Positions 8,303-16,792 of a DNA stretch of 64,000 nt are shown here, piece after piece. Both the position numbers and the translations under genes were made by a program. The notes under the pieces were generated by a model. The model made no database searches. It saw only the letters and a list, made by a program, of their open reading frames with translations, and was not told the origin of the DNA. The first letter of the stretch is position 1. The number at the start of each line of letters is the position of its first letter. The stretch is from Marinobacter iranensis (lineage in GTDB: Bacteria; Pseudomonadota; Gammaproteobacteria; Pseudomonadales; Oleiphilaceae): contig NZ_JANCMW010000004.1 in the NCBI RefSeq assembly GCF_029207565.1, forward strand, positions 1 to 64,000. The letters are read 5' to 3'.

Positions 8303-9129
8303 TGGTTGCCCTCCGCACTGGGCTTTTTATAAGGGCCTGGGTCGTCTTCCAGTTCAATAGCAGGGCCGTAGAAGGGAAACTTTTTCCAGCCCATTTTCCG
8401 TTGTTCCAGTGCATGGACTGCCGCACCAGGCAATCGGAGCATGAGGTAGAGCATACTGCCCTGATCCTGATCCAGATCGAGATCGACGAGTGCTGCCGCC
8501 GCAACCGCAGTGACGGAAATGGGGCAATCAAAGAATGCCTCCAAGGTGTTGCGATGGCTCTGCAGCCAGGCCAAAGCCCCATCCTCCGGTGCAAACTGAA
8601 CCAAAAGCTCCAGTGATTGGCGAAGTATCGTCGGAATGTTGTCGCCATTGGGATCGAAGCCCGGTGGGTGTTCTATGGCTGGCCATATGTCAGCCCTTTC
8701 GTCCTCCTGGGGAGCCTGAAGGCGGGCTTTCCAAAGCTCGATATCCTGACCACACTCTCCCCACAAGCGAATACAGATCTCAAGTTCCTGAGAGCCCCCA
8801 TAAAGACCGGAACCCACTGCAAGAGATGACATAAGTGCAGAGCTATGATTAGTGCCAGCCACGCCGCCGTTCATAGCTGCACGAACACTGGCCTCCTTAG
8901 GGCCCTGATTGGCAAGGACCATGGCCAGCCGCTCTAGCAAAGCCGCTTCAGTGGGTTCCGGTCGTTCACCTTTGAACATCAACAACAGGTACTCAAACCA
9001 GCTTGCTTTCGCGATAACCTGGCCATACACGTCATAACCATGACAGTAGCAGGCCTTTGCAGCGAATGGATTGGATTCTTCCGGCTCTTCAAACCAGAAA
9101 TTGGAATGATAAACGTAGTCTGATGGCAC
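8299..9129 (-). CDS. Citrate-synthase-like protein, small subunit A
   Basis: A 276-residue protein of the citrate synthase/citryl-CoA lyase superfamily. The block SSLAVGSGLYGGSQELEI (about 101-117) aligns by eye with the LWGPLHGGANEA segment that carries the first catalytic His, with Tyr110 in its place; LPGAAVHALEQ (233-243) matches the terminal GLIAHALE motif. It lies 15 bp downstream of a thiamine-diphosphate enzyme gene and overlaps the next citrate-synthase-like gene, so the three are one operon. By analogy the pair may form a hetero-oligomer acting on a CoA ester made or used by the first enzyme. This role is inference. Confidence 0.65.
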   Translation of the reverse strand: MPSDYVYHSNFWFEEPEESNPFAAKACYCHGYDVYGQVIAKASWFEYLLLMFKGERPEPTEAALLERLAMVLANQGPKEASVRAAMNGGVAGTNHSSALMSSLAVGSGLYGGSQELEICIRLWGECGQDIELWKARLQAPQEDERADIWPAIEHPPGFDPNGDNIPTILRQSLELLVQFAPEDGALAWLQSHRNTLEAFFDCPISVTAVAAAALVDLDLDQDQGSMLYLMLRLPGAAVHALEQRKMGWKKFPFYGPAIELEDDPGPYKKPSAEGNQ

Positions 9130-9144
9130 GCCAGTTCCCCTACT

Positions 9145-10881
9145 CTATTTGTCAGTTTGTATTGAGCTGGTTAACACCTTCATTCGTGAACCCAAAGGTG
9201 GCACCTGGTCACCATCAACGATGACATCCACAAGGCATGGACCAGGCCGAGACAAAATCTCGGTGATATCGAGGTCCGCCAACTGCTCCATGGATTCGAC
9301 CCGGTAGGACTCAACTCCCAGTGCCCGGGCCATCATTGAAAAATCGACACTTGGCAAACGGGTTGCTACCTGCTCCCCGCCACTCAATTTTTGTCCATGG
9401 CTGACCATGCCCAATGAAGCGTCATTGAGTACCAGCATGAGAATATTCAGGTTTTCCTGTAGCGCTATGGTCAACTCCTGACCGGACATAAGGTAACTGC
9501 CATCTCCGGTAAAACAGACCACCGGATGCTGACGACCGGCGGCGGCCATGCCGACAGAGGTTCCGATTGCCCAGCCCATGGCCGCGAAGCCCAGCCCTAT
9601 GTGAAAGTGGTTTATTTCCGGAGGCATATTGGTGGGGCGACGCACATTCCAGTAGTGGATCCCCCACAGAAAACTGTTCCCGGTGTCCATTAAAACCCGG
9701 GTATCCAGAGGGCATATCCGGCTCATATAAGTCATCAAAGCCTGGGACTTTATGCGCCCGGATCTATCGAAGCACTTGTCAGGATCATCAAGCCTGGTGT
9801 TGACTGGTAGACGCTCGTCGCTGGATATTGATCTGCTGGCCTGGCTCGTTGGCCGGATGCTCCAAACTTTTGCCAACGATTCGAAAAGGACTTTTGGCGA
9901 ACCCAGTACCACCAATCGTGCCATGGTTGAGCGGCTTAGGTGTGCCGGATTGTTTGAGATATGAATTAGCCGATCAGACAATATTGTTGTTGGATCCCAG
10001 CCACAGGTCGACACTTCATCCAGCGCTGTGCCAATGGCTACCACACGGTCGGCATTTTCCACCTTGAGTGCGTCAGTAGCGCTATCGTGCCCGGCAAAGC
10101 CAAATACTCCGCGGTAAAGCGGATGAAAACTGTCGATCAGCCCCTTCCCGCGTGGTGTTGTTACCATCAGCCACCTTCGGGACTCCGCGATCCTGATCAG
10201 CAGTTCGCTGGCTTCTGCCGCACCCTCCCCCAGAACCAGAGTAACTTTCTTTGCAGGATCCAACTCGCCCAACGCTGATTGAATAAAGCGCTCACTCGGT
10301 GCTACTTCGTGGTTGGTAAACGCGTTGAGCGCCCCGTCTATCACATTGTCGGGGATTCTGTGGCGCATTACATCCAGAGGTATCGCCAAGTGGGCTGGCC
10401 CCGGCTGGTTGCTCACTGCGTGACTCACAGCCTGAAGCAGTTTGGTTTCAAGTTGCGCAGGATGCGACACCAGGGTGTTATATCGGGTGCATCTGGCAAA
10501 CATCTCGACAGTGTGAATTCCGGTGCAGGAGGTTTCCTGCAACGAGCCCTGGCCGAACCTATCAAGTGCGGTTTGCGCGGTGATAACGAGCATGGGAATA
10601 CCATCGGCGTAAGCCGAAGCGACACCGGTGAGCAGGTTCGTGGCGCCTGGCCCAGCGGTGGAACAACAAACCCCTATTCTCCCCGTTTCCCGGGCGTAGC
10701 CCTCTGCCATGAATGCTGCACCAGTTTCGTGACGGGCGGTAATGGTTCGGATCCCTCCCCTCCTTTCACTCCTCGCCAATGCGTCATAAAAGGGCTCGAT
10801 ACTCCCGCCAGGAACTCCAAACACATACTCGACGCCCAATCGCTCAAGATAGCGCAGAATTAAGTCACCATTCTCAAACAT
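9145..10881 (-). CDS. Thiamine-diphosphate-dependent enzyme, acetolactate-synthase-like
   Basis: A 578-residue three-domain enzyme of the acetolactate synthase/benzoylformate decarboxylase/oxalyl-CoA decarboxylase superfamily. Glu52 in ARHETGAAFMAEGYAR is the cofactor-activating glutamate, and the diphosphate-binding motif runs from GDG (459) to Asn486 in LVLNDASLG. There is no adjacent regulatory subunit of the IlvN kind, and branched-chain genes are absent, which argues against a housekeeping acetolactate synthase. An AAGGA site precedes the start. The operon partners are two citrate-synthase-like proteins, suggesting a carboligation or 2-oxoacid decarboxylation linked to an acyl-CoA condensation or lyase step. 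Confidence 0.8.
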   Translation of the reverse strand: MFENGDLILRYLERLGVEYVFGVPGGSIEPFYDALARSERRGGIRTITARHETGAAFMAEGYARETGRIGVCCSTAGPGATNLLTGVASAYADGIPMLVITAQTALDRFGQGSLQETSCTGIHTVEMFARCTRYNTLVSHPAQLETKLLQAVSHAVSNQPGPAHLAIPLDVMRHRIPDNVIDGALNAFTNHEVAPSERFIQSALGELDPAKKVTLVLGEGAAEASELLIRIAESRRWLMVTTPRGKGLIDSFHPLYRGVFGFAGHDSATDALKVENADRVVAIGTALDEVSTCGWDPTTILSDRLIHISNNPAHLSRSTMARLVVLGSPKVLFESLAKVWSIRPTSQASRSISSDERLPVNTRLDDPDKCFDRSGRIKSQALMTYMSRICPLDTRVLMDTGNSFLWGIHYWNVRRPTNMPPEINHFHIGLGFAAMGWAIGTSVGMAAAGRQHPVVCFTGDGSYLMSGQELTIALQENLNILMLVLNDASLGMVSHGQKLSGGEQVATRLPSVDFSMMARALGVESYRVESMEQLADLDITEILSRPGPCLVDVIVDGDQVPPLGSRMKVLTSSIQTDK

Positions 10882-10942
10882 TCAGAATCCTTCTAGAGTG
10901 AGGCACGAAGGGAGCTTAGAGGGCGATACACCGTTACCAGTA

Positions 10943-12634
10943 TCAATCCAGCGGCCGCGGCTTGGAAATCCCGTACCCTTGAGCATAGTCAAGGCCCAGC
11001 TCAACCAGCCGTGACTTGACGTCGTCGTTTTCCACAAATTCGGCAACGGTCTTGAGGCCAGTGGCATGACCAATTCGGTTGCAGGCGTCAACAATGGCAA
11101 GATCGATCGGGTCTTCCAGCAAGTTACGCACGAAGCCGCCGTCAATCTTGAGATAATCCACTGGCAGGGCCTTGAGATAGGAAAAAGAACTCATGCCTGC
11201 ACCAAAGTCGTCCAGTGCAAACTTAAAGCCTCTCCGCTTGGCGGCACTTATAAATCGCTGGGTTACGTTCAGGTTGGCGATAGCCGATGTTTCAGTGATT
11301 TCGAAACAGATGCGTCCCGGTTTGAGCTTATAACGTTCAGCGAGCTGGCTAATGTAGAGGAATAATTCCGGTTCGTTAAAGGAGCTTCCAGACAGATTGA
11401 TGAAAAAAGTGCCCGTTTCCCGTCGTCCCAGCCCGGTGCGATCGAGGTATTGAAAAGCCAGTTGAATGACTTTCCGGTCAATTTTGGTCATCAGGTTGAA
11501 GCGTTCAGCTGCCGGGATAAACGCACCCGGAGGGATAGTTTCGTCACCTTCCGTCAACCGAACCAGGAATTCTGTTCGATAGCCGTCCGTGGAGCCCGGC
11601 TGTAGGGCTACCATTTCCTGCTGCCAGAGACAGAAACTGTCATTTTGCAACGCCTGCTGGATACGACTGGTCCAGTTCATATCGCTCTGGCGTTGCTGCA
11701 TCTCAACGTCGTTTGTCTCATAGAGCTGGACGTTGTTGCGTCCCCGGTCCTTCGCAGCATAACAGGCCAGATCCGCATGGCTCAGGAGTTCGCCGGCGCT
11801 GTTGTAATGATCATCAATCAGTACCATGCCGATACTGAGGGATACGGAAAACGGTCTGCTTTGCCATACAAACCGGTACTCTCTGACCTCTTCACACAGT
11901 TTTTCGGCAACTTTCTGCGCATGGAGGATATCGCAGCCGCGCAGGAGCACTCCGAACTCATCGCCACCCAGCCTTGCCAGGGTATCGTCAGAACGAATTT
12001 GATGTGACAGCAAGCCGGCGATCTGTTTCAGCAAGTGGTCACCTGCCACGTGGCCGCAGGTGTCGTTGACAATCTTGAACTGATCAAGGTCGAGATACAG
12101 GAGAACGTGCTGGCGGCCGGTGTTGTGGGTGTCTTCCAGTGCCTGTACCAACCGGCGCTCAAATTCGCGGCGGTTCACAAGATCGGTCAGGCTGTCATAG
12201 TAAGCCATATGCTCCAGGGTTGTTTCGGCCACGCGCTTGGCCTGGCGCATGAAGCCTTCCCGTACCTCACGATCAATGGCGGGGATCAGCCGGGACAGGT
12301 TGTCCTTCATGATGTAATCCTGGGCACCAGCCTTCATGGCTGTGACGGCAACACCCTCCCCAATCGTTCCGGATACGATAATCACCGGTAGATCCGTGCA
12401 GTACTTTTTGGTCAGCTCCAGAACCCGGAAGGAGGAAAAACCGGGCATGTTGTGATCGGTAATCACAATGTCCCACTTACCACGGCGGAGGGCGTAGGTC
12501 AGGCGATCCTCACTATCAACCAGTTCATGATAGGGGGCTATGCCACCTTTGCGCATCTCTCGCAGCAGAAGCAGGGCGTCGTCTTCTGAATCTTCGACGA
12601 TCAACATCCGTAATGGGCTGGTTGTATCTATCAA
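10943..12634 (-). CDS. Response regulator with REC, GGDEF and EAL domains
   Basis: From the preferred TTG start at 12634 the protein has 563 residues: a receiver domain (about 8-130, phospho-acceptor Asp60 in ITDHNMPG), a GGDEF domain with intact GGDEF (223-227) and an RxxD inhibitory site (RSDD, 214-217) five residues before it, and an EAL domain. The EAL signature is EFLVRL, but downstream catalytic blocks NLSG, ITET, DDFGAG, KIDG and QGY are kept, so phosphodiesterase activity remains likely. The TTG is chosen because AAGGT lies before it and it starts 13 bp after the upstream stop; a longer ATG start at 12709 would overlap that gene by 62 bp. Confidence 0.88.
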   Translation of the reverse strand: MIDTTSPLRMLIVEDSEDDALLLLREMRKGGIAPYHELVDSEDRLTYALRRGKWDIVITDHNMPGFSSFRVLELTKKYCTDLPVIIVSGTIGEGVAVTAMKAGAQDYIMKDNLSRLIPAIDREVREGFMRQAKRVAETTLEHMAYYDSLTDLVNRREFERRLVQALEDTHNTGRQHVLLYLDLDQFKIVNDTCGHVAGDHLLKQIAGLLSHQIRSDDTLARLGGDEFGVLLRGCDILHAQKVAEKLCEEVREYRFVWQSRPFSVSLSIGMVLIDDHYNSAGELLSHADLACYAAKDRGRNNVQLYETNDVEMQQRQSDMNWTSRIQQALQNDSFCLWQQEMVALQPGSTDGYRTEFLVRLTEGDETIPPGAFIPAAERFNLMTKIDRKVIQLAFQYLDRTGLGRRETGTFFINLSGSSFNEPELFLYISQLAERYKLKPGRICFEITETSAIANLNVTQRFISAAKRRGFKFALDDFGAGMSSFSYLKALPVDYLKIDGGFVRNLLEDPIDLAIVDACNRIGHATGLKTVAEFVENDDVKSRLVELGLDYAQGYGISKPRPLD

Positions 12635-12647
12635 TGACCTTACCTTA

Positions 12648-13103
12648 TCAATACGAGCGAACTGCGCCAGCCTTGGGCACCTTGTTGACAACGAGCCAGT
12701 AGCGGGCAAGCAGTTTCATTTGTTCAGTAAACTCCCGATAGTTGATCGGCTTGGTGATAAAACTGTTGGCCCCCAGACGGTAGGCCTCCAGCAAGTCTGC
12801 CGGTTCATCGGAGGAGGTCACCATCACCACGGGCAGCCAGTTGGTAAGTGGTGAGGACCGAATACTCTTCAGTACCTCCAGTCCGCTGACCCTGGGAAGC
12901 TTTACATCAAGCAGTACAACACCAAGCGAATCCAGGTCTTTACACGGGTGTCTGGCGTGGTTGCCAAACAGGAAATCCAGAGCCTCCTGCCCGTCTTCCA
13001 GTACGATCACAGGACTGTTCTCGCTCGCGCTCTTAAGGGCACGCACTGTCAGAACCTGATCATCCGGATTGTCTTCAACCACAAGGATTGAATGGCCGTC
13101 CAT
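12648..13103 (-). CDS. Single-domain response regulator (Rcp-type)
   Basis: A receiver-only protein of 151 residues from the ATG at 13103, beginning MDGHSILVVEDNPDD and carrying the phospho-acceptor Asp in VLLDVKLPRVSG, the Thr of VMVTSSDEP and the Lys of FITKPINY. Such stand-alone receivers typically act as phosphorelay shuttles or partner with phytochrome-like kinases, which fits the HisKA type of the upstream kinase. In-frame ATGs at 13142 and 13133 would give up to 13 more residues; GAAAGGG lies before 13103, so that start is preferred, with some doubt. Confidence 0.85.
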   Translation of the reverse strand: MDGHSILVVEDNPDDQVLTVRALKSASENSPVIVLEDGQEALDFLFGNHARHPCKDLDSLGVVLLDVKLPRVSGLEVLKSIRSSPLTNWLPVVMVTSSDEPADLLEAYRLGANSFITKPINYREFTEQMKLLARYWLVVNKVPKAGAVRSY

Positions 13104-13157
13104 GTTTTTAGTTGCCCTTTCAATAAATTGCATAAATGGCATGAGCGCTTTTACAGT

Positions 13158-14612
13158 CTAGCCCTGATCTCCGGAAACAGGCAACTTCACAACAAAACTC
13201 GCACCCTCGCCCACTTTTGACGTGGCGGAAATCTCACCATGATGCCGGCGAACCACCCGATAAACCGTCGCCAGGCCAATGCCCGTGCCGCCAAATTCCG
13301 ATGGTGTGTGAAGCCGATTGAACGCGACGAAAAGTTTATCAATGTACCGCATATCAAAACCGACCCCGTTGTCCCTGACCTCAATGGCGATCCAGCGTCC
13401 TTCCTTTCGTGCAGATATGTCTATGATTCGCTTTTCTTCCCTCGCGCTGTATTTCCAGGCGTTTGCGAGCAGGTTCTGGAAGGCAACACGTAACATTCGG
13501 CTGTCGCCAATAACCCGGATGCCCTGTTGAATGTGCACTTCCGAGGGCACATCGTCACTGATATCTTCCAGTTCGTCTGTGATTTCCTGCAACAGTTGGG
13601 TCAAATCCACGGTCTGATTTTCAATCGGCTGCCGACTGACGCGGGACAGGACCAATAAACCGTCGATCAGGCCGGCCATTCGAACACTTGCCGCACGAAT
13701 GCGCCGCAGGTAGTCCTTGCCGGCTTCATTCAGTTGGTCACCACAATCCTCCTCCAGTGCCTGCCCAAACCCTTCCACTGCTCGCAGGGGTTGTCTGAGG
13801 TCGTGTGAGACCGAATAGCTGAACGCTTCCAGCTCCCGGTTGGCCATGCTCAGTTCCGACGTTCTGGCGTCGACAATTCGCTCCAGGCTGTCGTGACTCT
13901 CCAGAATGCGGCGATTCTGCTGCTGAATGGTTCCGATCATATCGTTGAAGGTGTTCCCCAGCCGCCCAAGTTCGTCGGTTCCTGAAACGGGTGCACGAAT
14001 GGAGTAATCATGGTCCTGAGCGATGCGCTCGGCGGTTTTCGAGAGTTTGAGGATGGGCTCGGAAACAATCCTTTGCAGCCTGAGTGCAAGGAACACCAGG
14101 GCCACAAGGATAACGGCACCTATGCCAGTGGCCACGAAGACGAAGGTGCGGATATGGCCGCGCAACACTTCAAGGTGGGACGTGAGGAACAACTGCCCGA
14201 CGACTTCGTTGTCAAGGGTTACCGGCATCAGGAGCCGGTAGACCTCATCGACAAATCCCACTTCCATTTGTTGGTTAACAACTGGGCATTCCCGCTTGTC
14301 CATGCCGGCCAGGGACGTCATGACGTTACCTTGCTGGTTATAGACACAGGCCTGCTGGATAGTCTCGATGCGATCAAGGCTGGAGATAATGCTGTTGAGC
14401 TGTTCATTATCCTCGAACACCAGAGCGGCGGCCGACTGCTCGGCGAGAATCCCGGCGATAACGTGAAGCTCGGACTCAAGCTGTCTACGATAATTCTGGT
14501 TCTCAACGAAGATGAGGCTGGCGCAGACCAGGGCAATCCCCAGTGCGCTGGTGAACAGGGTCAGGAAGAGCAGTTTGGTTTTAAGCCGCCAGTAGCGCCA
14601 CCGACCTATCAT
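13158..14612 (-). CDS. Sensor histidine kinase with periplasmic CHASE8-like domain
   Basis: A 484-residue kinase: transmembrane helix about 11-35, a periplasmic domain about 36-155 that looks like the CHASE8 sensor seen in YfiN, a second helix about 155-178, HAMP (about 180-235), a coiled coil, a HisKA domain with phospho-acceptor His270 in SVSHDLRQPLRAV, and an HATPase domain with N, G1 (DNGVGFD) and G2 (GGTGIGLA) boxes. Its start overlaps the stop of the yfiR-like gene by ATGA. The periplasmic YfiR-like protein is the likely ligand of its sensor domain, and the two downstream response regulators are the likely phosphate acceptors. Confidence 0.88.
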   Translation of the reverse strand: MIGRWRYWRLKTKLLFLTLFTSALGIALVCASLIFVENQNYRRQLESELHVIAGILAEQSAAALVFEDNEQLNSIISSLDRIETIQQACVYNQQGNVMTSLAGMDKRECPVVNQQMEVGFVDEVYRLLMPVTLDNEVVGQLFLTSHLEVLRGHIRTFVFVATGIGAVILVALVFLALRLQRIVSEPILKLSKTAERIAQDHDYSIRAPVSGTDELGRLGNTFNDMIGTIQQQNRRILESHDSLERIVDARTSELSMANRELEAFSYSVSHDLRQPLRAVEGFGQALEEDCGDQLNEAGKDYLRRIRAASVRMAGLIDGLLVLSRVSRQPIENQTVDLTQLLQEITDELEDISDDVPSEVHIQQGIRVIGDSRMLRVAFQNLLANAWKYSAREEKRIIDISARKEGRWIAIEVRDNGVGFDMRYIDKLFVAFNRLHTPSEFGGTGIGLATVYRVVRRHHGEISATSKVGEGASFVVKLPVSGDQG

Positions 14613-15139
14613 CGTACGACCCTCACCGCCAGCTCCAGAAGTCGGGAGTTTATGGTCAGGCCCGCTTCTGTAGCAGCTTTCAGACTTATTTCGAAGCGAA
14701 TGACGTTGCCCTGTTTGACATAACCGACCATGCCACCCTTGCGGACAAAGTCCGGCAAATCACTGATCGTAAGCATGCCCTGTTGTTGGGCCAGTTTGAG
14801 CAGCTCGTCGAGGTTACGGGATTGCGACTGGGCAATATACAGCACATCGCACCCTGCCAGGTTTGTGACATCGCCAGGGTACCGAAGCTGAAGTTCCCTG
14901 CCCTGGGATTTACGACCGCGGAGAGGATCGAGCAGATCGTCAAACGGATCATCGCCAAAAACGCATACCTCAAGGGGCTCGGAGGTATTTTCGGTATGAG
15001 GCCAGCTGACAAAGCGCGTGAAATTGTAGAGAAAGGCTGCTTTGACTTCGTATTCCGAGCGTATGGAAGCGTGCGCGGATGCCAGCCCAAGACAAAGGCT
15101 GAGAACTAGGGAAATAAGGTATTTCAGGTGATCCCTCAC
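14609..15139 (-). CDS. YfiR-like periplasmic protein (DUF4154)
   Basis: A 176-residue secreted protein: signal peptide about 1-24, then a DUF4154/YfiR domain beginning EYEVKAAFLYNFTRFVSWP, the family hallmark. Cys59 (EVCVFG) and Cys97 (AGCDVLYI) correspond to the conserved cysteine pair that forms a structural disulfide in YfiR. In Pseudomonas, YfiR represses the diguanylate cyclase YfiN from the periplasm. Here no YfiN is present; the next gene is a kinase carrying the same type of periplasmic sensor. Translation starts with GTG at 15139 without a strong ribosome-binding site. Confidence 0.85.
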   Translation of the reverse strand: MRDHLKYLISLVLSLCLGLASAHASIRSEYEVKAAFLYNFTRFVSWPHTENTSEPLEVCVFGDDPFDDLLDPLRGRKSQGRELQLRYPGDVTNLAGCDVLYIAQSQSRNLDELLKLAQQQGMLTISDLPDFVRKGGMVGYVKQGNVIRFEISLKAATEAGLTINSRLLELAVRVVR

Positions 15140-15328
15140 AAGTCGGCCACGAAGCGATTAGTCATATTGGAGCATAGAGCAAATGGGAACCCGGCAACTA
15201 CCGAAGGTTAGCACCCGTTCGGCTGGCGTCAACTGTATACCAAATCTGTGCTTCCCCAATAACACCAATCTGTATCTGTTCCACAAATACCGAACCAATA
15301 GAATTTCATGAGGCACCGGAGGTGAATC

Positions 15329-15520
15329 ATGAACATATACGCAGCCTTGATCATCAGGTTAAAACGCTACCAGGACAACCACAGTACCCGCAGCAGGCTG
15401 AAAAAGCGCCTACGGAGCATGCCGGCAAGAGAAGTGGACCGGTTAGCGTGGGACATTGGCATCTCCAGGGCCGAGCTGCTGCGCGAGGCACACAGCCCGT
15501 TCTGGAAAACCGGTCGTTAA
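15329..15520 (+). CDS. Small DUF1127-like protein
   Basis: A 63-residue basic protein preceded by a strong GGAGGTG ribosome-binding site. Its C-terminal part, with LAWDIGISRAELLREAHSPFW, follows the DUF1127 (YjiS-like) pattern of a D-I-G-I-S-R core and a terminal PFW. Short DUF1127 proteins in alphaproteobacteria bind RNA and affect sRNA turnover and phosphate or stress responses; that role is not shown for this branch. It converges on a second, similar small gene only 20 bp away. Confidence 0.65.
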   Translation: MNIYAALIIRLKRYQDNHSTRSRLKKRLRSMPAREVDRLAWDIGISRAELLREAHSPFWKTGR

Positions 15521-15540
15521 GCCTGGATTTCTATGTGGGG

Positions 15541-15783
15541 TCATTCCCGCCAGAAAGGTTTGTGTGCTTCCTCTGACAGGCTGCCGTGGGGTACGCCAAT
15601 GTCCTTTTCTATCAACTGAGTGTCCATTTCATACAGCGACTGCCTCAGCCGGTAGCGCCTGCTCCAGCGTTCTGCATAGCGTTTGAGGGTCTCCCGGGTG
15701 CGCTTGAACGCCGTATTTTCGGATTGCTGTTCGCTGATGCCCGAGGTTGTGCAAAATGTCCGATTCATGGCTGTGGTTTTCAT
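15541..15783 (-). CDS. Second small DUF1127-like protein
   Basis: An 80-residue protein from the ATG at 15783 (AGGAAG site upstream; ATG at 15789 is an alternative). The C-terminal half, RLRQSLYEMDTQLIEKDIG followed by VPHGSLSEEAHKPFWRE, is a recognisable paralogue of the convergent neighbour and fits the DUF1127 pattern. It is divergent from a LysR-type regulator gene, the classical arrangement for a LysR target, so regulation by that protein is likely. A longer frame reaching 15942 would overlap the regulator and is rejected. Confidence 0.6.
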   Translation of the reverse strand: MKTTAMNRTFCTTSGISEQQSENTAFKRTRETLKRYAERWSRRYRLRQSLYEMDTQLIEKDIGVPHGSLSEEAHKPFWRE

Positions 15784-15842
15784 TTTCATCTTCCTATAAA
15801 TATGAACGATGACTACAATGAAACCATTCTCGGCCCGCTTTT

Positions 15843-15874
15843 CCGGGTCGTCCATGGACATTTCATGAACCCGG
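15843..15874. promoter_or_regulatory. Palindromic region between lysR and the DUF1127 gene
   Basis: CCGGGT (15843-15848) and ACCCGG (15869-15874) form an inverted repeat that encloses a perfect ten-base palindrome GTCCATGGAC (15850-15859). It lies 13 bp before the lysR-type gene start and upstream of the divergent small gene, a typical place for an autoregulatory LysR site. Assignment is by position only. Confidence 0.3.
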
Positions 15875-15886
15875 TGTTCGAAAAAT

Positions 15887-16792
15887 ATGAACATAAAACT
15901 GGACAGACTGAAGTCATTCCTGCTGGTCGCGGAGGAATCCAATCTGACTCGGGCGGCGGCACGCCGTCATTCCACACCGTCGGCGGTGAGCGAGCATCTG
16001 CGCCAGCTTGAGGAAGAGTTCCAGGTTCTGTTGTTCGATCGAAGCAAACAGGGCATGTCTCTTACCGCAGCCGGAGAACGGCTGCTCATGCCAGTTCGCC
16101 AGGTATTCACTGCGGTAGAGGATGTGCGCAACACCGCTTTGTCCATGCGCTCGGTGCCGCAAGCTACCCTCCGTCTTGGCCTCAATTCGCCGCCGGAGTA
16201 CCTTCGGGTGGATGAACTGTTGCGTCGGAAAACAACCGCATTGCCTCACCTCAACCTGGAAATGAAAACCCGGTCGTCCAATCAGGTTATTGAACAGGTG
16301 CTTTCCGAAGAGCTGGACCTGGGGTACGTATACGGTAACTGGAACGACCCGCGGCTCAGAATCGCGCCGCTGAAGCCGGTGCGCGTCTCCGTGGTAGGCC
16401 CGGCGGATGCGGGAATCGATATACTGCCAGACGACTTTGACTCGCGCCGCCGCCTGCCCTGGGTCTGGCCCAACCGGGACTGCCCTTTCTTTGACTTCAT
16501 GAGCGATGTGCTTGGGCCCCAGGCGAGTCTTGCGGAGGCTGCCACCAGTTCCGACGACGAGTATTCCACGGTGGTTATGGTCAAGTCCGGAATGGGGTTC
16601 GGTCTTGTCGAACGGGAGTTCGCCTTGCAATCACAGAACCGGGGAGCCATTCGGCTGTTTGACCAGCCGGAGCTCATGACCGACCTGAGCCTGGTATGTG
16701 GGGTGCGCAGCTACGAACGCGCCGAATTGCGGGCGCTTTTTGATCTTATCGTGGGTGAATGGAAGCAAGGACAGGCTGTTATGCCCGGGTAA
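15887..16792 (+). CDS. LysR-type transcriptional regulator
   Basis: A 301-residue regulator: N-terminal winged helix-turn-helix (about 1-65, LKSFLLVAEESNLTRAAARR start and the LTAAGERLL end of the domain) and a C-terminal periplasmic-binding-like effector domain. The small DUF1127-like gene on the other strand shares its upstream region and is the natural target candidate. The 3-prime end overlaps the end of the convergent RES toxin gene by 14 bp. Effector unknown. Confidence 0.85.
   Translation: MNIKLDRLKSFLLVAEESNLTRAAARRHSTPSAVSEHLRQLEEEFQVLLFDRSKQGMSLTAAGERLLMPVRQVFTAVEDVRNTALSMRSVPQATLRLGLNSPPEYLRVDELLRRKTTALPHLNLEMKTRSSNQVIEQVLSEELDLGYVYGNWNDPRLRIAPLKPVRVSVVGPADAGIDILPDDFDSRRRLPWVWPNRDCPFFDFMSDVLGPQASLAEAATSSDDEYSTVVMVKSGMGFGLVEREFALQSQNRGAIRLFDQPELMTDLSLVCGVRSYERAELRALFDLIVGEWKQGQAVMPG

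Noticed and set aside
7505..9129. The two citrate-synthase-like genes as one frameshifted citrate synthase
   Set aside because: Both contain versions of the same C-terminal citrate-synthase region rather than complementary halves, and the ATGA junction is a normal coupled start.
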